Positions 6,787-15,388 of a stretch of DNA of 47,669 nucleotides are shown piece after piece; positions within the stretch are counted from its first letter, which is position 1; each line of letters begins with the position of its first letter. The position numbers were made by a program, and so were the translations under genes. The DNA is taken from IMG/VR virus record IMGVR_UViG_3300028115_000033, positions 1 to 47,669 of that record. One strand, written 5' to 3'. Source of the stretch: a virus. The notes under the pieces were generated by a model. That model searched no databases. It had not been told where the DNA came from and saw only the letters and a list, made by a program, of their open reading frames with translations.

Positions 6787-6815
6787 AATATACCGTATTT
6801 TTATGTAAAAATCAA
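6787..6815 (-). promoter_or_regulatory. Leftward sigma70-type promoter
   Basis: On the minus strand a -35 TTGATT (6815-6810), a 17-nt spacer and a -10 TATATT (6792-6787). The ATG of the 69-aa gene follows 8 nt after the -10 box, so the leader would be about 2 nt or absent. This would be read by host RNA polymerase early in infection, unlike the late boxes around it. Confidence 0.68.
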
Positions 6816-6898
6816 CAAAAAAATGGAATATTTGTCCGATTCTTCCGTAGCTTGTCGGCATTCTGGCGTATATAGAACAAAAGTAGAACAAAAACCGT

Positions 6899-6906
6899 TA
6901 TAAATA
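6899..6906 (+). promoter_or_regulatory. T4-type late promoter box
   Basis: Exact TATAAATA, 30 nt upstream of the ATG at 6937. The predicted leader of about 25 nt carries a GAGGAAA ribosome-binding site. It starts the rightward baseplate gene series. The divergent 158-nt gap between 6778 and 6937 holds this box and the leftward sigma70 promoter and nothing else that I can see. Confidence 0.82.
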
Positions 6907-6936
6907 GTAGAAAATTAACTAAAAATTGAGGAAATT

Positions 6937-7143
6937 ATGGCAAAAATGCGTGAATTTCTGTTCTGGAACGAATCAGGACAAGAAGAAAAGAAAGAAGATA
7001 CAAGTTTTAAGAAGGCTGTTAAGTCTGTACAAGAAAATTTTAAAAATCAATTGATTGGTTATGAATATATTAGCAAAAAAGGCAAAAAAATCATAAGTTC
7101 AATCCAATTACCGATGGGTAGAAAGAAGAAAATAGGTAGATAA
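6937..7143 (+). CDS. Unknown small basic protein, 68 aa
   Basis: No family is recognised. It has a conserved-looking start (MAKMREFLFWNESGQEEKKE), a lysine-rich middle and a basic end (GRKKKIGR). It is late-expressed, with its own TATAAATA and GAGGAAA. The stop codon overlaps the ATG of the next basic gene (TAATG), so translation is probably coupled. The position directly before the PAAR tip and gp25 suggests a tail-assembly or virion-associated role, but only by context. Confidence 0.62.
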   Translation: MAKMREFLFWNESGQEEKKEDTSFKKAVKSVQENFKNQLIGYEYISKKGKKIISSIQLPMGRKKKIGR

Positions 7144-7289
7144 TGGCAAAAATGAGTAAAACGTTTGTTCCTAGAGAAAAAAACTATAAAAAGTCATCTT
7201 TAGGCAAGAAAAAACGAAGTACAAAGTTTTCATCAATGAATAAATCAAAAAGACGTAGTTGGAAAGCGTATAACGGGCAAGGAAAATAG
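7143..7289 (+). CDS. Very basic small protein, 48 aa
   Basis: ORF from ATG 7143 (sharing A with the preceding TAA) to TAG 7287-7289. The sequence is dominated by Lys, Arg and Ser (SSLGKKKRSTKFSSMNKSKR, then RSWKAYNGQGK). The C-terminal KSKRRSWKAYNGQGK pattern is, from memory, like that of short basic proteins found at this position in marine T4-like phages. Such a charge suggests nucleic-acid or membrane-surface binding, or a virion component. Function unknown. Confidence 0.65.
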   Translation: MAKMSKTFVPREKNYKKSSLGKKKRSTKFSSMNKSKRRSWKAYNGQGK

Positions 7290-7292
7290 AAT

Positions 7293-7601
7293 ATGGCAGT
7301 TAGAGAGGGCGATCCATTAACTACAGGTCACGGATGTGATGGAATTACTACTTTAGCAATATCTTTAGTAAGAACAGTTAGAGCAAATGGTATTATAGGT
7401 GCTGTAAGAGGCACTCCTACATCACCTCATACTATTTTAATCCCTGGTGACCCGCCAAAATGTATTTCACACCCAGCAGTTTTAAATCAAGGTTCACCAA
7501 GTGTTTTGATAGGCGGTATACCTTGGGGACGTGTAGGTGATAGTGCTGATGGTGGTGCAATGATCTCTGGATCCTTAAACGTTTTAGTAAACGGCAGATA
7601 A
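7293..7601 (+). CDS. PAAR-domain spike tip protein (gp5.4-like)
   Basis: A 102-aa protein with the PAAR architecture: MAVREGDPLTTGHGCDG at the N-terminus (His13, Cys15), HTILIPGDPPKCISHP in the middle (with His, Cys and His that can bind metal) and GSPSVLIGGIPWGRVGDSAD. In T4, gp5.4 caps the gp5 beta-helix, sharpening the membrane-piercing needle with a bound metal ion. The length is normal for a phage PAAR tip. It is 3 nt after the preceding basic gene and upstream of gp25, so the spike and wedge genes are grouped, although gp5 itself lies about 6.5 kb to the left. Confidence 0.9.
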   Translation: MAVREGDPLTTGHGCDGITTLAISLVRTVRANGIIGAVRGTPTSPHTILIPGDPPKCISHPAVLNQGSPSVLIGGIPWGRVGDSADGGAMISGSLNVLVNGR

Positions 7602-7605
7602 TTCA

Positions 7606-7613
7606 TATAAATA
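7606..7613 (+). promoter_or_regulatory. Late promoter box predicting a leaderless gp25 mRNA
   Basis: Exact TATAAATA ending 5 nt before the gp25 ATG (spacer TTGAT). With the T4 geometry (box at -13 to -6), +1 is the A of the start codon. No Shine-Dalgarno is present upstream of the ATG. Confidence 0.7.
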
Positions 7614-7618
7614 TTGAT

Positions 7619-8050
7619 ATGGCCTACTCAAACTATGATGCAACAACAACTAATAAGAGTAAAAGATCAAATAGAATCTATAGTGATTTAAATTTGAGTT
7701 TTACTAAAAATCCTGCTACAAAGGATGTTGCAAAAGTTTTTGATATACAGGCAATTAAAAGAGCTGTTAAAAATATAATTTTAACAAACAAATATGAAAG
7801 ACCTTTTAACTCAGACTTTGGATGTAATTTAAGAGGTTTCTTATTTGAAAATATAACTGAACCATTATTAGTTATCATTAAAGATAGAGTTGCTATGGCA
7901 ATTGAAAAATATGAACCAAGAGTTTCAGTAGAAGATGTTGTGGTTCAAAATGACGAAGAAAACAATGGATTAAATATTATGGTTTCGTTTTTAATAAACG
8001 GAACAGAAGCACCAGTTTCAGTATCAACATTTTTACAAAGAGTAAGATAA
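7619..8050 (+). CDS. gp25: Baseplate wedge protein gp25
   Basis: A 143-aa protein of the GPW/gp25 family (T4 gp25 is 132 aa). The family pattern is clear: FDIQAIKRAVKNIILTNKYE, RPFNSDFGCNLRGFLFEN, then YEPRVSVEDVVV. In T4-like phages gp25 joins the wedge to the hub and is thought to trigger sheath assembly. Despite its lysozyme-like label, it is not expected to be an enzyme. It is followed 1 nt later by gp6, the usual partner. Its start is preceded by a TATAAATA box with only 5 nt spacing and no ribosome-binding site, so a leaderless mRNA is predicted. Confidence 0.92.
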   Translation: MAYSNYDATTTNKSKRSNRIYSDLNLSFTKNPATKDVAKVFDIQAIKRAVKNIILTNKYERPFNSDFGCNLRGFLFENITEPLLVIIKDRVAMAIEKYEPRVSVEDVVVQNDEENNGLNIMVSFLINGTEAPVSVSTFLQRVR

Positions 8051-8051
8051 A

Positions 8052-9908
8052 ATGAGTTCACACAGACTAGACATATCAGAATTAGATTTTGAAAATATAA
8101 AAGGTTCACTTAAAAGATTTTTATCAAATCAAAACGAATTTAAAGATTACGATTTTGAAGGAAGTTCACTAGCAATTTTATTAGACTTACTTGCTTACAA
8201 TACACACTACTTGGCTTACAATGCTAACTTTGTTGCCAACGAAATGTTTTTAGATACAGCACAGTTGAGATCAAGTGTGGCATCGTTGGCTAAATTAGTA
8301 GGTTACACACCTAACTCTGCTCGAGCACCAATTGCTGATTTGAAATTAGTTATTAACGATGGTACAGGATCATCAATAACAATTCCAGCAGGTACAAAAT
8401 TTACATCATCAATAGATGATCTTACCTATTCGTTTGTTACAGTTGCTGATAACACAGTTCAACCTATTGATGGAGTTTATACTGCACAAAGTTTAAATGT
8501 TTATGAAGGAACTTATGTAAGTTACAACTACACTTATGATGAACAAGACATTGATCAAAGATTTTTAATCTCAAGTGATAGGGTTGATACAACTACAATT
8601 AAGGTTGTAATTCAAAATAGTGCTGCTGATGTTACTACAAATGTTTATACAAAAGCAACCTCAATTACAGAATTAGATGGCACATCAAAAGTCTTCTTTT
8701 TACAAGAAGCAGAGGATGGTCAATACGAAATTTATTTTGGTGATGGTGTAATTGGTAAAAAATTAGATGATGGAAATATTATAAATGTAAGTTATGTTGT
8801 AACCAATAAAACAGAAGCAAATGGAGCTACAGCATTTACTCTTGCAGGTTCAATTTCAGGATTTACAGACATCACCGTTACAGTAAATTCATCAGCACAA
8901 GGTGGTGCTGAACCAGAGTCATTACAAAGTATAAAGAAAAACACTCCCGATTTTTATTCATCACAAGATAGAGCTGTAACAATAGAAGATTATAAATCAA
9001 AAGTAAAACAACTCTATGCAAATACACAATCAGTTTCTGCTTGGGGTGGTGAAAACGCTGAAACACCTTTTTATGGTCGAGTTTATATTTCTATTTTACC
9101 AACAAGTGGCTCTAATCTTACTGAGTCAACAAAGGCAAGAATAGTAACAGACTTAAAAAAATATTCTGTTGCTTCAGTTACACCAGTTATTATTGATCCA
9201 GAAATTACAAATGTTTTATTAACTTCAACAGTTAAGTTTGATGAAAAATCAACAACAAAAGTAGCAGACACAATTAAATCTGATATAATAACAACTATTA
9301 CGAATTACAATTCAAACACATTACAAAAGTTTGATACAATCTTTAGACATTCAAAACTTACAGGTCTAATTGATGATACAGATGAAAGTATTTTATCAAA
9401 TATAACTACAGTACGTTTAAGAAAATCTTTTGTACCAACAATTGGCAGTTCTACAAAATATACAATTAACTTTGCAAATGCATTATATAATCCTCATAGT
9501 GGTCACGCTTCTGCTGAAGGCGGCATATTATCTTCAACAGGATTTAAAATAGATGGTGATTCCACAAACGTTTGGTTTTTAGATGATGATGGTCAAGGTA
9601 ATGTAAGAAGATATAGAATGGATGGTTCTGTAAGGTCATATGCTAATAGTACACAAGGCACAATTAATTACTTAACAGGTTTAGTTGAAGTAAATTCCTT
9701 AAATGTTTCAAACATAGAAAATATAAGGGGTGCAGCTTCAACAGTTATTGAAATCACAGTAAAACCAAATTCAAATGATTTAGTTCCAATACGAAATCAA
9801 ATATTGGAAATAGATGTTGCAAATAGTTCGGTCACAGTAGAGGCTGATACATTAGTTGGAGGCTCAGCAAACGCTGGTATTGGTTATACCACGACTAGTA
9901 GTTATTAA
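8052..9908 (+). CDS. gp6: Baseplate wedge protein gp6 (baseplate J-like)
   Basis: A 618-aa protein, close to T4 gp6 (660 aa). The N-terminus has the typical wedge pattern SSLAILLDLLAYNTHYLAYN, NANFVANEMFLDTAQLRSSV and SLAKLVGYTPNSARAP. The baseplate-J core follows with SAQGGAEPESLQSIKKNTPD, FYSSQDRAVTIEDYKSKVKQ and SAWGGENAETPFYGRVYISI. gp6 dimers form the inner ring that holds the baseplate together. The C-terminal 130 residues are beta-rich and partly specific to this phage type. It starts 1 nt after the gp25 stop and has only a weak AGAG upstream, so coupled translation with gp25 is likely. Confidence 0.92.
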   Translation: MSSHRLDISELDFENIKGSLKRFLSNQNEFKDYDFEGSSLAILLDLLAYNTHYLAYNANFVANEMFLDTAQLRSSVASLAKLVGYTPNSARAPIADLKLVINDGTGSSITIPAGTKFTSSIDDLTYSFVTVADNTVQPIDGVYTAQSLNVYEGTYVSYNYTYDEQDIDQRFLISSDRVDTTTIKVVIQNSAADVTTNVYTKATSITELDGTSKVFFLQEAEDGQYEIYFGDGVIGKKLDDGNIINVSYVVTNKTEANGATAFTLAGSISGFTDITVTVNSSAQGGAEPESLQSIKKNTPDFYSSQDRAVTIEDYKSKVKQLYANTQSVSAWGGENAETPFYGRVYISILPTSGSNLTESTKARIVTDLKKYSVASVTPVIIDPEITNVLLTSTVKFDEKSTTKVADTIKSDIITTITNYNSNTLQKFDTIFRHSKLTGLIDDTDESILSNITTVRLRKSFVPTIGSSTKYTINFANALYNPHSGHASAEGGILSSTGFKIDGDSTNVWFLDDDGQGNVRRYRMDGSVRSYANSTQGTINYLTGLVEVNSLNVSNIENIRGAASTVIEITVKPNSNDLVPIRNQILEIDVANSSVTVEADTLVGGSANAGIGYTTTSSY

Positions 9909-9913
9909 ATGAA

Positions 9914-12526
9914 ATGGCCGACTTTAAAGATAAAATATCAAATCTTCTAAATTCACAAGTACCTGATTTTGTACTTGAAGATCATCCATTATTTTTAGAC
10001 TTTGTAAAAGCATATTATCAACTTTTAGAATCAGCAGAAATTACTTTAACAAACATTGGTGATCCAGATCATCTTCAATTAGATAGTGCCACTGGTGCAA
10101 CAAACTTTATATTGTTAGATGGTACAAATGTAAACAAAGATGATTCTACAGATAGAATACTTTTAGAAGATACATCATACGGTGATTTTTTAAACGGTGA
10201 ATTAATTACAGGTGCCACATCAGGCGCTACTGCTACAATATTAGTAGAAGATGTAGATACAGGTTCTCGTTTATTTGTTACACATCAAAATAAATTTATA
10301 GAAGGTGAATTAATTACAGGTTCATCTTCAGGTGCTCAGGCAAATATTGGCAAGTACAGAGCCAATCCAGTTCAAAACATACAACAACTTTTAGATTATG
10401 CTGATGTGGATAAAACTATATCAGGATTTTTAACCAAATTTAGAAATTCATTTTTAACTTCTATACCTGATACACTAGATGATGATGTTAACAAAAGAAA
10501 CCTAATTAAAAATATTAAATCACTTTATCAAGCAAAAGGTACAAAACGTGCAAGTGAAATATTCTTTAAACTATTATTTAATGAACAGGCAGAAATAAGA
10601 TATCCAAAAGATAATATTTTAAGAGTATCCGATGGTAAATGGGATACAAAAAAAATATTACGTTGTTTAGAAATAGGAAGTTCAGACGCTACAAATCTTG
10701 TAGGACAAACAATAACTCAAGCAAATAATCCAACAAGTTCATCTATTAATCAGGCCACAGCTGTAGTTGAAGATGTATTTAAATTTATTATTGGAGGTGT
10801 CACTGTTGTTGAATTAGTTTTAGGAGATACGTCTGTAAATGGTACTTTTATTGCTGGTCAAACAATTACAGGTGTTGACAATACAGACTCAGATGTAACT
10901 GTATCTGTTACTATTACAGGTATTATTGATAATAAGATTATTACAAATGATGGTGCATTATATAATGAAGGTGATGATATTGCACTTACAGCTGGAGGTA
11001 CAGGCTCTTCATTAAAAATAGGACCAGTTGGACCAGGTTCTATACAAGAAGTTGTAATTGACGATGGTGGTACAGGATACGAAATGGGTGATGTTGTTAA
11101 CTTTAGTTCAGGTAATGCATCAGCAAAAGTTTCTGTGGTTAATGGTGGCGTTACATTAGAAGATGGAACAGGAGATGGTCAATTAATTTTAGAAGGTGGT
11201 ACTACTGTAAGTGATCCATATCATGGAGACAAAGTTGTACAAGAAAGTGGTACAGGTGTCGGAGATATTACAGACGTAAGAATGATTGATAATGGAAATG
11301 GATTTACTTCATTACCAACATTAACTATAAGTTCAACGTCTGGTACTGGTGCAAAAGTTTTAGCATACGGATCTGAAATAGGAAGAGCTTTAACAATAAA
11401 CGTTGTAGAGGCTGGTTATAATTATCAAGCTTCTCCACTACCAACTGTGACTCTTCCAACTTATCTTTTAGTTTCAGATATAGTGGGTGCTTTTACTATA
11501 GGTGAAAGTGTTTCAGGTTTAGGTTCGGATGGTTCTTCTACAATAACTGCAACAGTAGTTTCACTTAACACAAATACAAATGTTTTAAAATTATCTGATG
11601 CCTCAGGCACATTTGGTACAGATATAACAATTACAGGATCTGGTGGTGCTACAGCTACAATAAGAAGATTGCAACAAGGCACAGCTACAGTTGGTGTTTC
11701 AGCAACAATTACAACTGATGGTACTTTTTTAAATGAAGATGGTTGGGTGTCTGAAGATACAATGAGAATACAAGATAGTTTGTTGTATCAGGACTACTCA
11801 TACATTATTAGAGTTGGAAGATCAATCAATGAATGGAGAGATAGTTACATTAAAACACTTCACTCTGCTGGTTTTTATTTTCAAGGTGAGATTTCTGTAG
11901 AAACAAGATTAAATGCACAAGTAAGAAGAGTCACTGGTATAAATTCTGGTATTACAGAAATACTAAGATCAGTTCTATCTAAATTATATTCTACAATTGT
12001 TGGTCGTAGATTAGGAACTGAAACCGATGGTACTACATTAAGAGCAAATGCAAAATTAGGTGTATCAGCTGATTTAGATGATGGAACAATTACACAGTTT
12101 GATAAAACAACAAGAGATGTTACTTTAAAAACACAACCTATACATATAGATTATGTAAGTAGAGTTAGAAGAAACTTACCTAACTCATTAGGTGGTTTAA
12201 CAAATGTAAGACAAGGGTTTGCATATGCTGGGCCAAGATTTGGTGTTTTAAACAGATTTATTAATACTGCATTTGGAGTTACTGCAAATTCAGGTTTAAG
12301 TAGTAGTGGTATTACTTTTGCAATATTAAATGATATTAAAGTACAAGGAACAAGAACATCTTTAGATGGTTCAAATGCAATCTTTTTAATGACTTCAAGT
12401 GAAGAAGGAAGAAAACTTAAAACAAACTTTACAATTCCTGCACAAATAGGCGATGTATCACAAAATACAATGGATGAAACAACAACAACATTTGATAATA
12501 CTAATGTTACAATGGATGCAGGATAA
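9914..12526 (+). CDS. Large baseplate wedge protein in gp7 position, 870 aa
   Basis: The N-terminus (FVLEDHPLFLDFVKAYYQLL) and the segment YADVDKTISGFLTKFRNSFL resemble a large protein found after gp6 in marine T4-like phages. Helical blocks at the N-terminus are followed by beta modules: FLNGELITGATSGATATILV, FIEGELITGSSSGAQANIG, GGTGYEMGDVVNFSSGNA, FTIGESVSGLGSDGSSTITA. The C-terminal third (SLLYQDYSYIIRVGRSINEW, then RDSYIKTLHSAGFYFQGEIS) is again more globular. By position (after gp6, before gp8) and size (T4 gp7 is 1032 aa) it is the best candidate for the wedge-initiating gp7 counterpart, but I cannot show homology to T4 gp7 by eye. Confidence 0.75.
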   Translation: MADFKDKISNLLNSQVPDFVLEDHPLFLDFVKAYYQLLESAEITLTNIGDPDHLQLDSATGATNFILLDGTNVNKDDSTDRILLEDTSYGDFLNGELITGATSGATATILVEDVDTGSRLFVTHQNKFIEGELITGSSSGAQANIGKYRANPVQNIQQLLDYADVDKTISGFLTKFRNSFLTSIPDTLDDDVNKRNLIKNIKSLYQAKGTKRASEIFFKLLFNEQAEIRYPKDNILRVSDGKWDTKKILRCLEIGSSDATNLVGQTITQANNPTSSSINQATAVVEDVFKFIIGGVTVVELVLGDTSVNGTFIAGQTITGVDNTDSDVTVSVTITGIIDNKIITNDGALYNEGDDIALTAGGTGSSLKIGPVGPGSIQEVVIDDGGTGYEMGDVVNFSSGNASAKVSVVNGGVTLEDGTGDGQLILEGGTTVSDPYHGDKVVQESGTGVGDITDVRMIDNGNGFTSLPTLTISSTSGTGAKVLAYGSEIGRALTINVVEAGYNYQASPLPTVTLPTYLLVSDIVGAFTIGESVSGLGSDGSSTITATVVSLNTNTNVLKLSDASGTFGTDITITGSGGATATIRRLQQGTATVGVSATITTDGTFLNEDGWVSEDTMRIQDSLLYQDYSYIIRVGRSINEWRDSYIKTLHSAGFYFQGEISVETRLNAQVRRVTGINSGITEILRSVLSKLYSTIVGRRLGTETDGTTLRANAKLGVSADLDDGTITQFDKTTRDVTLKTQPIHIDYVSRVRRNLPNSLGGLTNVRQGFAYAGPRFGVLNRFINTAFGVTANSGLSSSGITFAILNDIKVQGTRTSLDGSNAIFLMTSSEEGRKLKTNFTIPAQIGDVSQNTMDETTTTFDNTNVTMDAG

Positions 12527-12528
12527 CA

Positions 12529-12536
12529 TATAAATA
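12529..12536 (+). promoter_or_regulatory. T4-type late promoter box
   Basis: Exact TATAAATA, 13 nt before the ATG at 12550. The predicted +1 near 12542 leaves a very short leader of about 8 nt containing GAGAG. Confidence 0.8.
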
Positions 12537-12549
12537 GTAAGAGAGAGTT

Positions 12550-13839
12550 ATGTCAAAACAAACAATAAACATCGGAACAATTGCAAATGACGGCACAGGT
12601 ACAACACTTCGAGCCGCTGGTGATTTAATTAACGACAACTTTAATGAAATCTATACTTCATTTGGTGACGGATCAACTTTAAGTAGTGCAAGTTTTGTCA
12701 CTTTAACTGGAACAGAAACATTAACAAATAAGACTTTAACAAGTCCTGAAATTAACTCACCTACAGGTGATTGGTTAAAAATTGGTGGTACTAACTTTAC
12801 AGATTCAATTTTAATTGGTAATGCAACAACAGGAACTTTAAACGCTGCCGAGAATAATACTGGTGTTGGAATTGGAGCTTTAGATGCAATTACTCTTGGA
12901 GATAATAACACAGCAGTTGGTAAAGATGCTGGTACACAATTAACTACTGCAACAAGAAACACAATGATTGGTTCTGGTGCTGGGGATTCAATTACTGAAG
13001 GATCCTTTAACACATTAATTGGAAGTTTAGCTGGTGCTGCAATAACAAATGCTGCTCATTATAATACACTTATTGGAAAAAGTGCCGGTCAGACCCTTAC
13101 TACTGGTGATGGTAATGTAATTATTGGAGTTGTTGATGCAGATTCAGCTACTGGCAATAGACAATTAAAAATAGCTGGTAACGATGGTTCAACAACTACA
13201 ACTTGGATTTCAGGAGATAATTTAGGTAACTTAACTTTTGCTAATGATGTAACAGTTACAGGTGACTTAACAGTTAATGGTGCAACAACAACAGTATCAT
13301 CTACAAATACTACAGTTACAGATAATTTATTAGAGTTAAACTCAGGTGTATCATCAAATGCAAATGACTCTGGTATTATTATTGAAAGAGGCTCTACTGG
13401 AGATAATGCCATAATCGCTTGGGATGAGTCAGCAGATAAGTTTATTTTAGGTACTACAACTGCCACAGCTTCTGATACAGGTAATTTAACAATAACTGCA
13501 GGAACTATTGTCGCAAATTTAGAAGGTAATGTTACAGGTAATGTTACAGGTAATGTTACAGGTAATGCTACTACAGCAACAAGTGCTACTACAGCAACAA
13601 GTGCTACTACAGCAACAAGTGCTACTACAGCAACTACATTAGCCACAGGTCGAACAATAGGTATGACAGGAGATGTAGTGTGGACGTCTGCAAGTTTTGA
13701 TGGATCAGGCAATGTTACGGGTACTGCATCTATTCAAGCAAATACTATCACATCATCTGAGTTGTCAGGTGCCGTAAGACTTGATATTTTAAACTCGTCA
13801 GGTACAATAGTTAAAACATTATTTGGATCAGGAACGTAA
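12550..13839 (+). CDS. Tail fibre with beta-roll head repeats, inserted between gp7-position gene and gp8
   Basis: A 429-aa fibre. The N-terminal INIGTIANDGTGTTLRAAGD and LINDNFNEIYTSFGDGS form a typical fibre attachment domain. Residues about 100-190 contain NNTGVGIGALDAITLGDNNT, AVGKDAGTQLTT, NTMIGSGAGDS and NTLIGSLAGAAI repeats, like the left-handed beta-roll of YadA-type trimeric adhesin heads. Next comes a 90-aa module (LTVNGATTTVSSTNTTV to ATASDTGNLTITAG) shared with the fibre at 46308. After a low-complexity stretch the protein ends SGTIVKTLFGSGT, a tail also seen at 21710-22531. It contains no cysteine, unlike the fibres at the right end. It has its own late promoter and interrupts the baseplate order, suggesting an inserted fibre cassette. 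Confidence 0.82.
   Translation: MSKQTINIGTIANDGTGTTLRAAGDLINDNFNEIYTSFGDGSTLSSASFVTLTGTETLTNKTLTSPEINSPTGDWLKIGGTNFTDSILIGNATTGTLNAAENNTGVGIGALDAITLGDNNTAVGKDAGTQLTTATRNTMIGSGAGDSITEGSFNTLIGSLAGAAITNAAHYNTLIGKSAGQTLTTGDGNVIIGVVDADSATGNRQLKIAGNDGSTTTTWISGDNLGNLTFANDVTVTGDLTVNGATTTVSSTNTTVTDNLLELNSGVSSNANDSGIIIERGSTGDNAIIAWDESADKFILGTTTATASDTGNLTITAGTIVANLEGNVTGNVTGNVTGNATTATSATTATSATTATSATTATTLATGRTIGMTGDVVWTSASFDGSGNVTGTASIQANTITSSELSGAVRLDILNSSGTIVKTLFGSGT
13525..13633 (+). repeat. In-frame tandem repeats in fibre gene (12-bp and 18-bp units)
   Basis: GGTAATGTTACA is repeated three times plus half a unit (13525-13566), encoding GNVT. It is followed by GCTACTACAGCAACAAGT three times plus a partial fourth (13567-13633), encoding ATTATS. 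The units are identical at the DNA level and in frame, so copy-number change by slippage would lengthen or shorten the fibre without a frameshift. Confidence 0.88.
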
Positions 13840-13849
13840 TAAAAATGAT

Positions 13850-13857
13850 TATAAATA
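13850..13857 (+). promoter_or_regulatory. T4-type late promoter box
   Basis: Exact TATAAATA, 17 nt before the gp8 ATG at 13875. The predicted leader of about 12 nt contains GAGGAA as ribosome-binding site. Confidence 0.82.
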
Positions 13858-13874
13858 TAAATGAGGAATAAGAA

Positions 13875-15374
13875 ATGCCAGCAATAATAACAAACAAATT
13901 TAGAATGAACAATGCGGAACAGTTTCAGGAATCATTTTCTGAGGCTTCTCCGACAGTTTACTACTTAGGAATAGGTAGAGCACAAGAATTTGGTACTTTA
14001 ACAAGACCAGACGGAAGAACAGACTACGAAGGAACTGAGTCTGCACCAATTACACCAGCAGATAGTGTATTAAACGAATTTAAAAACTATGATGATCTAT
14101 TAGCTGCAAAGAAAATTACAGGTTCAAATGTATCATTTGTAATACCTAGAAGAAATTGGACATCAGGAACAGTTTACGATATTTACAGACACGACTATGA
14201 AGAATATGTAACTGGTAACACATCAACAAAAGTTACATCAAATAGTGGTGCAACAACTTTATTTGACTCAACTTTTTATGTTGTAACTGAAGATTACAAT
14301 GTTTACAAATGTTTAGATAATAATAATAATGGTACATCTACTGAAAAACCATCAGGTACATCAACTTCAGTAATTACTACTTCAGACGATTATAAATGGA
14401 AGTACATGTACACACTTTCAGCATCTGAACAAGCAAACTTTTTATCTACAGATTTTATGGGTGTATCTACAAATTCAACTGTTTCGGCAGCTGCTACTGA
14501 TGGTGCATTAGATGTAATTAAAATTAAAGCTGGTGGTTCTGCATATACAGTTTCAGGTGGTGCAACATCAGGAACAATAACTGCTATACCAATAAGAGGT
14601 GATGGTACAGGAGGAGTTGCTTCAGTAACTTTAACTTCAGGTGTTATTACAGCAGTTACAGTTACAACAAGAGGTTCAGGATATACATCTGGTTATATTA
14701 GAAACGCTGATATAATTACAGCAACAAATGCTGGTGGTGCTGGATCAGGCGCTGAACTAGATGTTATTATTCCACCAAAAGGTGGTCATGGCAAAAATGC
14801 TGTAGAAGAATTAGGTGGTTTTTTTGTAATGTTAAATACTTCTTTAGAAGGAACTGAAAGTACAAATTCAGGTGACTTTACAGCTGCAAACGATTTTAGA
14901 AAAATTACTTTAATTAAGGATCCAAACAATGCAAGTGGAACAGCTGCTTCAGCTGCAACACTAAGAGGAACGTATGCTGTGAAGATTGCAAGTTCTCCAA
15001 CTCCAGGCACATTTACTGCTGATGAAGAAATCAATCAAGCAACTACAGGTGCTGTTGGTAAAGTTGTAGAGTGGGATTCTGTAAACGGTATTTTATATTA
15101 CATTCAGACAAGACATAATGATGCTGGTGCTGATAGTAATGGAAATGTAACTGCATTTTCAGGTGCAAACGTAATTACTGGTCAAGGTTCAAGTGCAACT
15201 GGAACACCAGAAACATCTCAAAGTGGAACAGTAAACAATGTAACATTTACTTCAGGTTATGCTGCTCCAGAATTACAACATGACTCAGGTGACATTATCT
15301 ATGTTGAAAACAGAACAAAAATTACAAGAGCAACTGATCAAACAGAAAATATAAAATTAATCATTGAGTTTTAA
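13875..15374 (+). CDS. gp8: Baseplate wedge protein gp8
   Basis: A 499-aa protein, longer than T4 gp8 (334 aa). The N-terminal region MPAIITNKFRMNNAEQFQES, YYLGIGRAQEF and NYDDLLAAKKITGSNVSFVI (then PRRNW) is the pattern I associate with gp8 of marine T4-like phages. VYDIYRHDYEEY and DDYKWKYMYTLSASEQANFL continue the family. An insertion at about residues 215-300 carries GSAYTVSGGATSGT and RGSGYTSGYIRNADIITATN beta repeats, and FTADEEINQATTGAVGKVV resembles modules of its neighbours. gp8 is part of the wedge that changes shape when the baseplate goes from hexagon to star. The start has GAGGAA and its own late promoter. Confidence 0.85.
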   Translation: MPAIITNKFRMNNAEQFQESFSEASPTVYYLGIGRAQEFGTLTRPDGRTDYEGTESAPITPADSVLNEFKNYDDLLAAKKITGSNVSFVIPRRNWTSGTVYDIYRHDYEEYVTGNTSTKVTSNSGATTLFDSTFYVVTEDYNVYKCLDNNNNGTSTEKPSGTSTSVITTSDDYKWKYMYTLSASEQANFLSTDFMGVSTNSTVSAAATDGALDVIKIKAGGSAYTVSGGATSGTITAIPIRGDGTGGVASVTLTSGVITAVTVTTRGSGYTSGYIRNADIITATNAGGAGSGAELDVIIPPKGGHGKNAVEELGGFFVMLNTSLEGTESTNSGDFTAANDFRKITLIKDPNNASGTAASAATLRGTYAVKIASSPTPGTFTADEEINQATTGAVGKVVEWDSVNGILYYIQTRHNDAGADSNGNVTAFSGANVITGQGSSATGTPETSQSGTVNNVTFTSGYAAPELQHDSGDIIYVENRTKITRATDQTENIKLIIEF

Positions 15375-15388
15375 TATAGAGGAAATAT

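Noticed and set aside
13567-13633. Regular 18-bp repeats considered as a CRISPR-like array
   Set aside because: Direct head-to-tail copies without spacers, in frame in a fibre gene; ordinary coding tandem repeats.
13089-13712. 207-aa minus-strand ORF across the fibre gene
   Set aside because: Low-complexity Val/Ala/Pro sequence mirroring the GNN/ACN codon pattern of the sense fibre gene; no ribosome-binding site, and the sense frame is clearly real.
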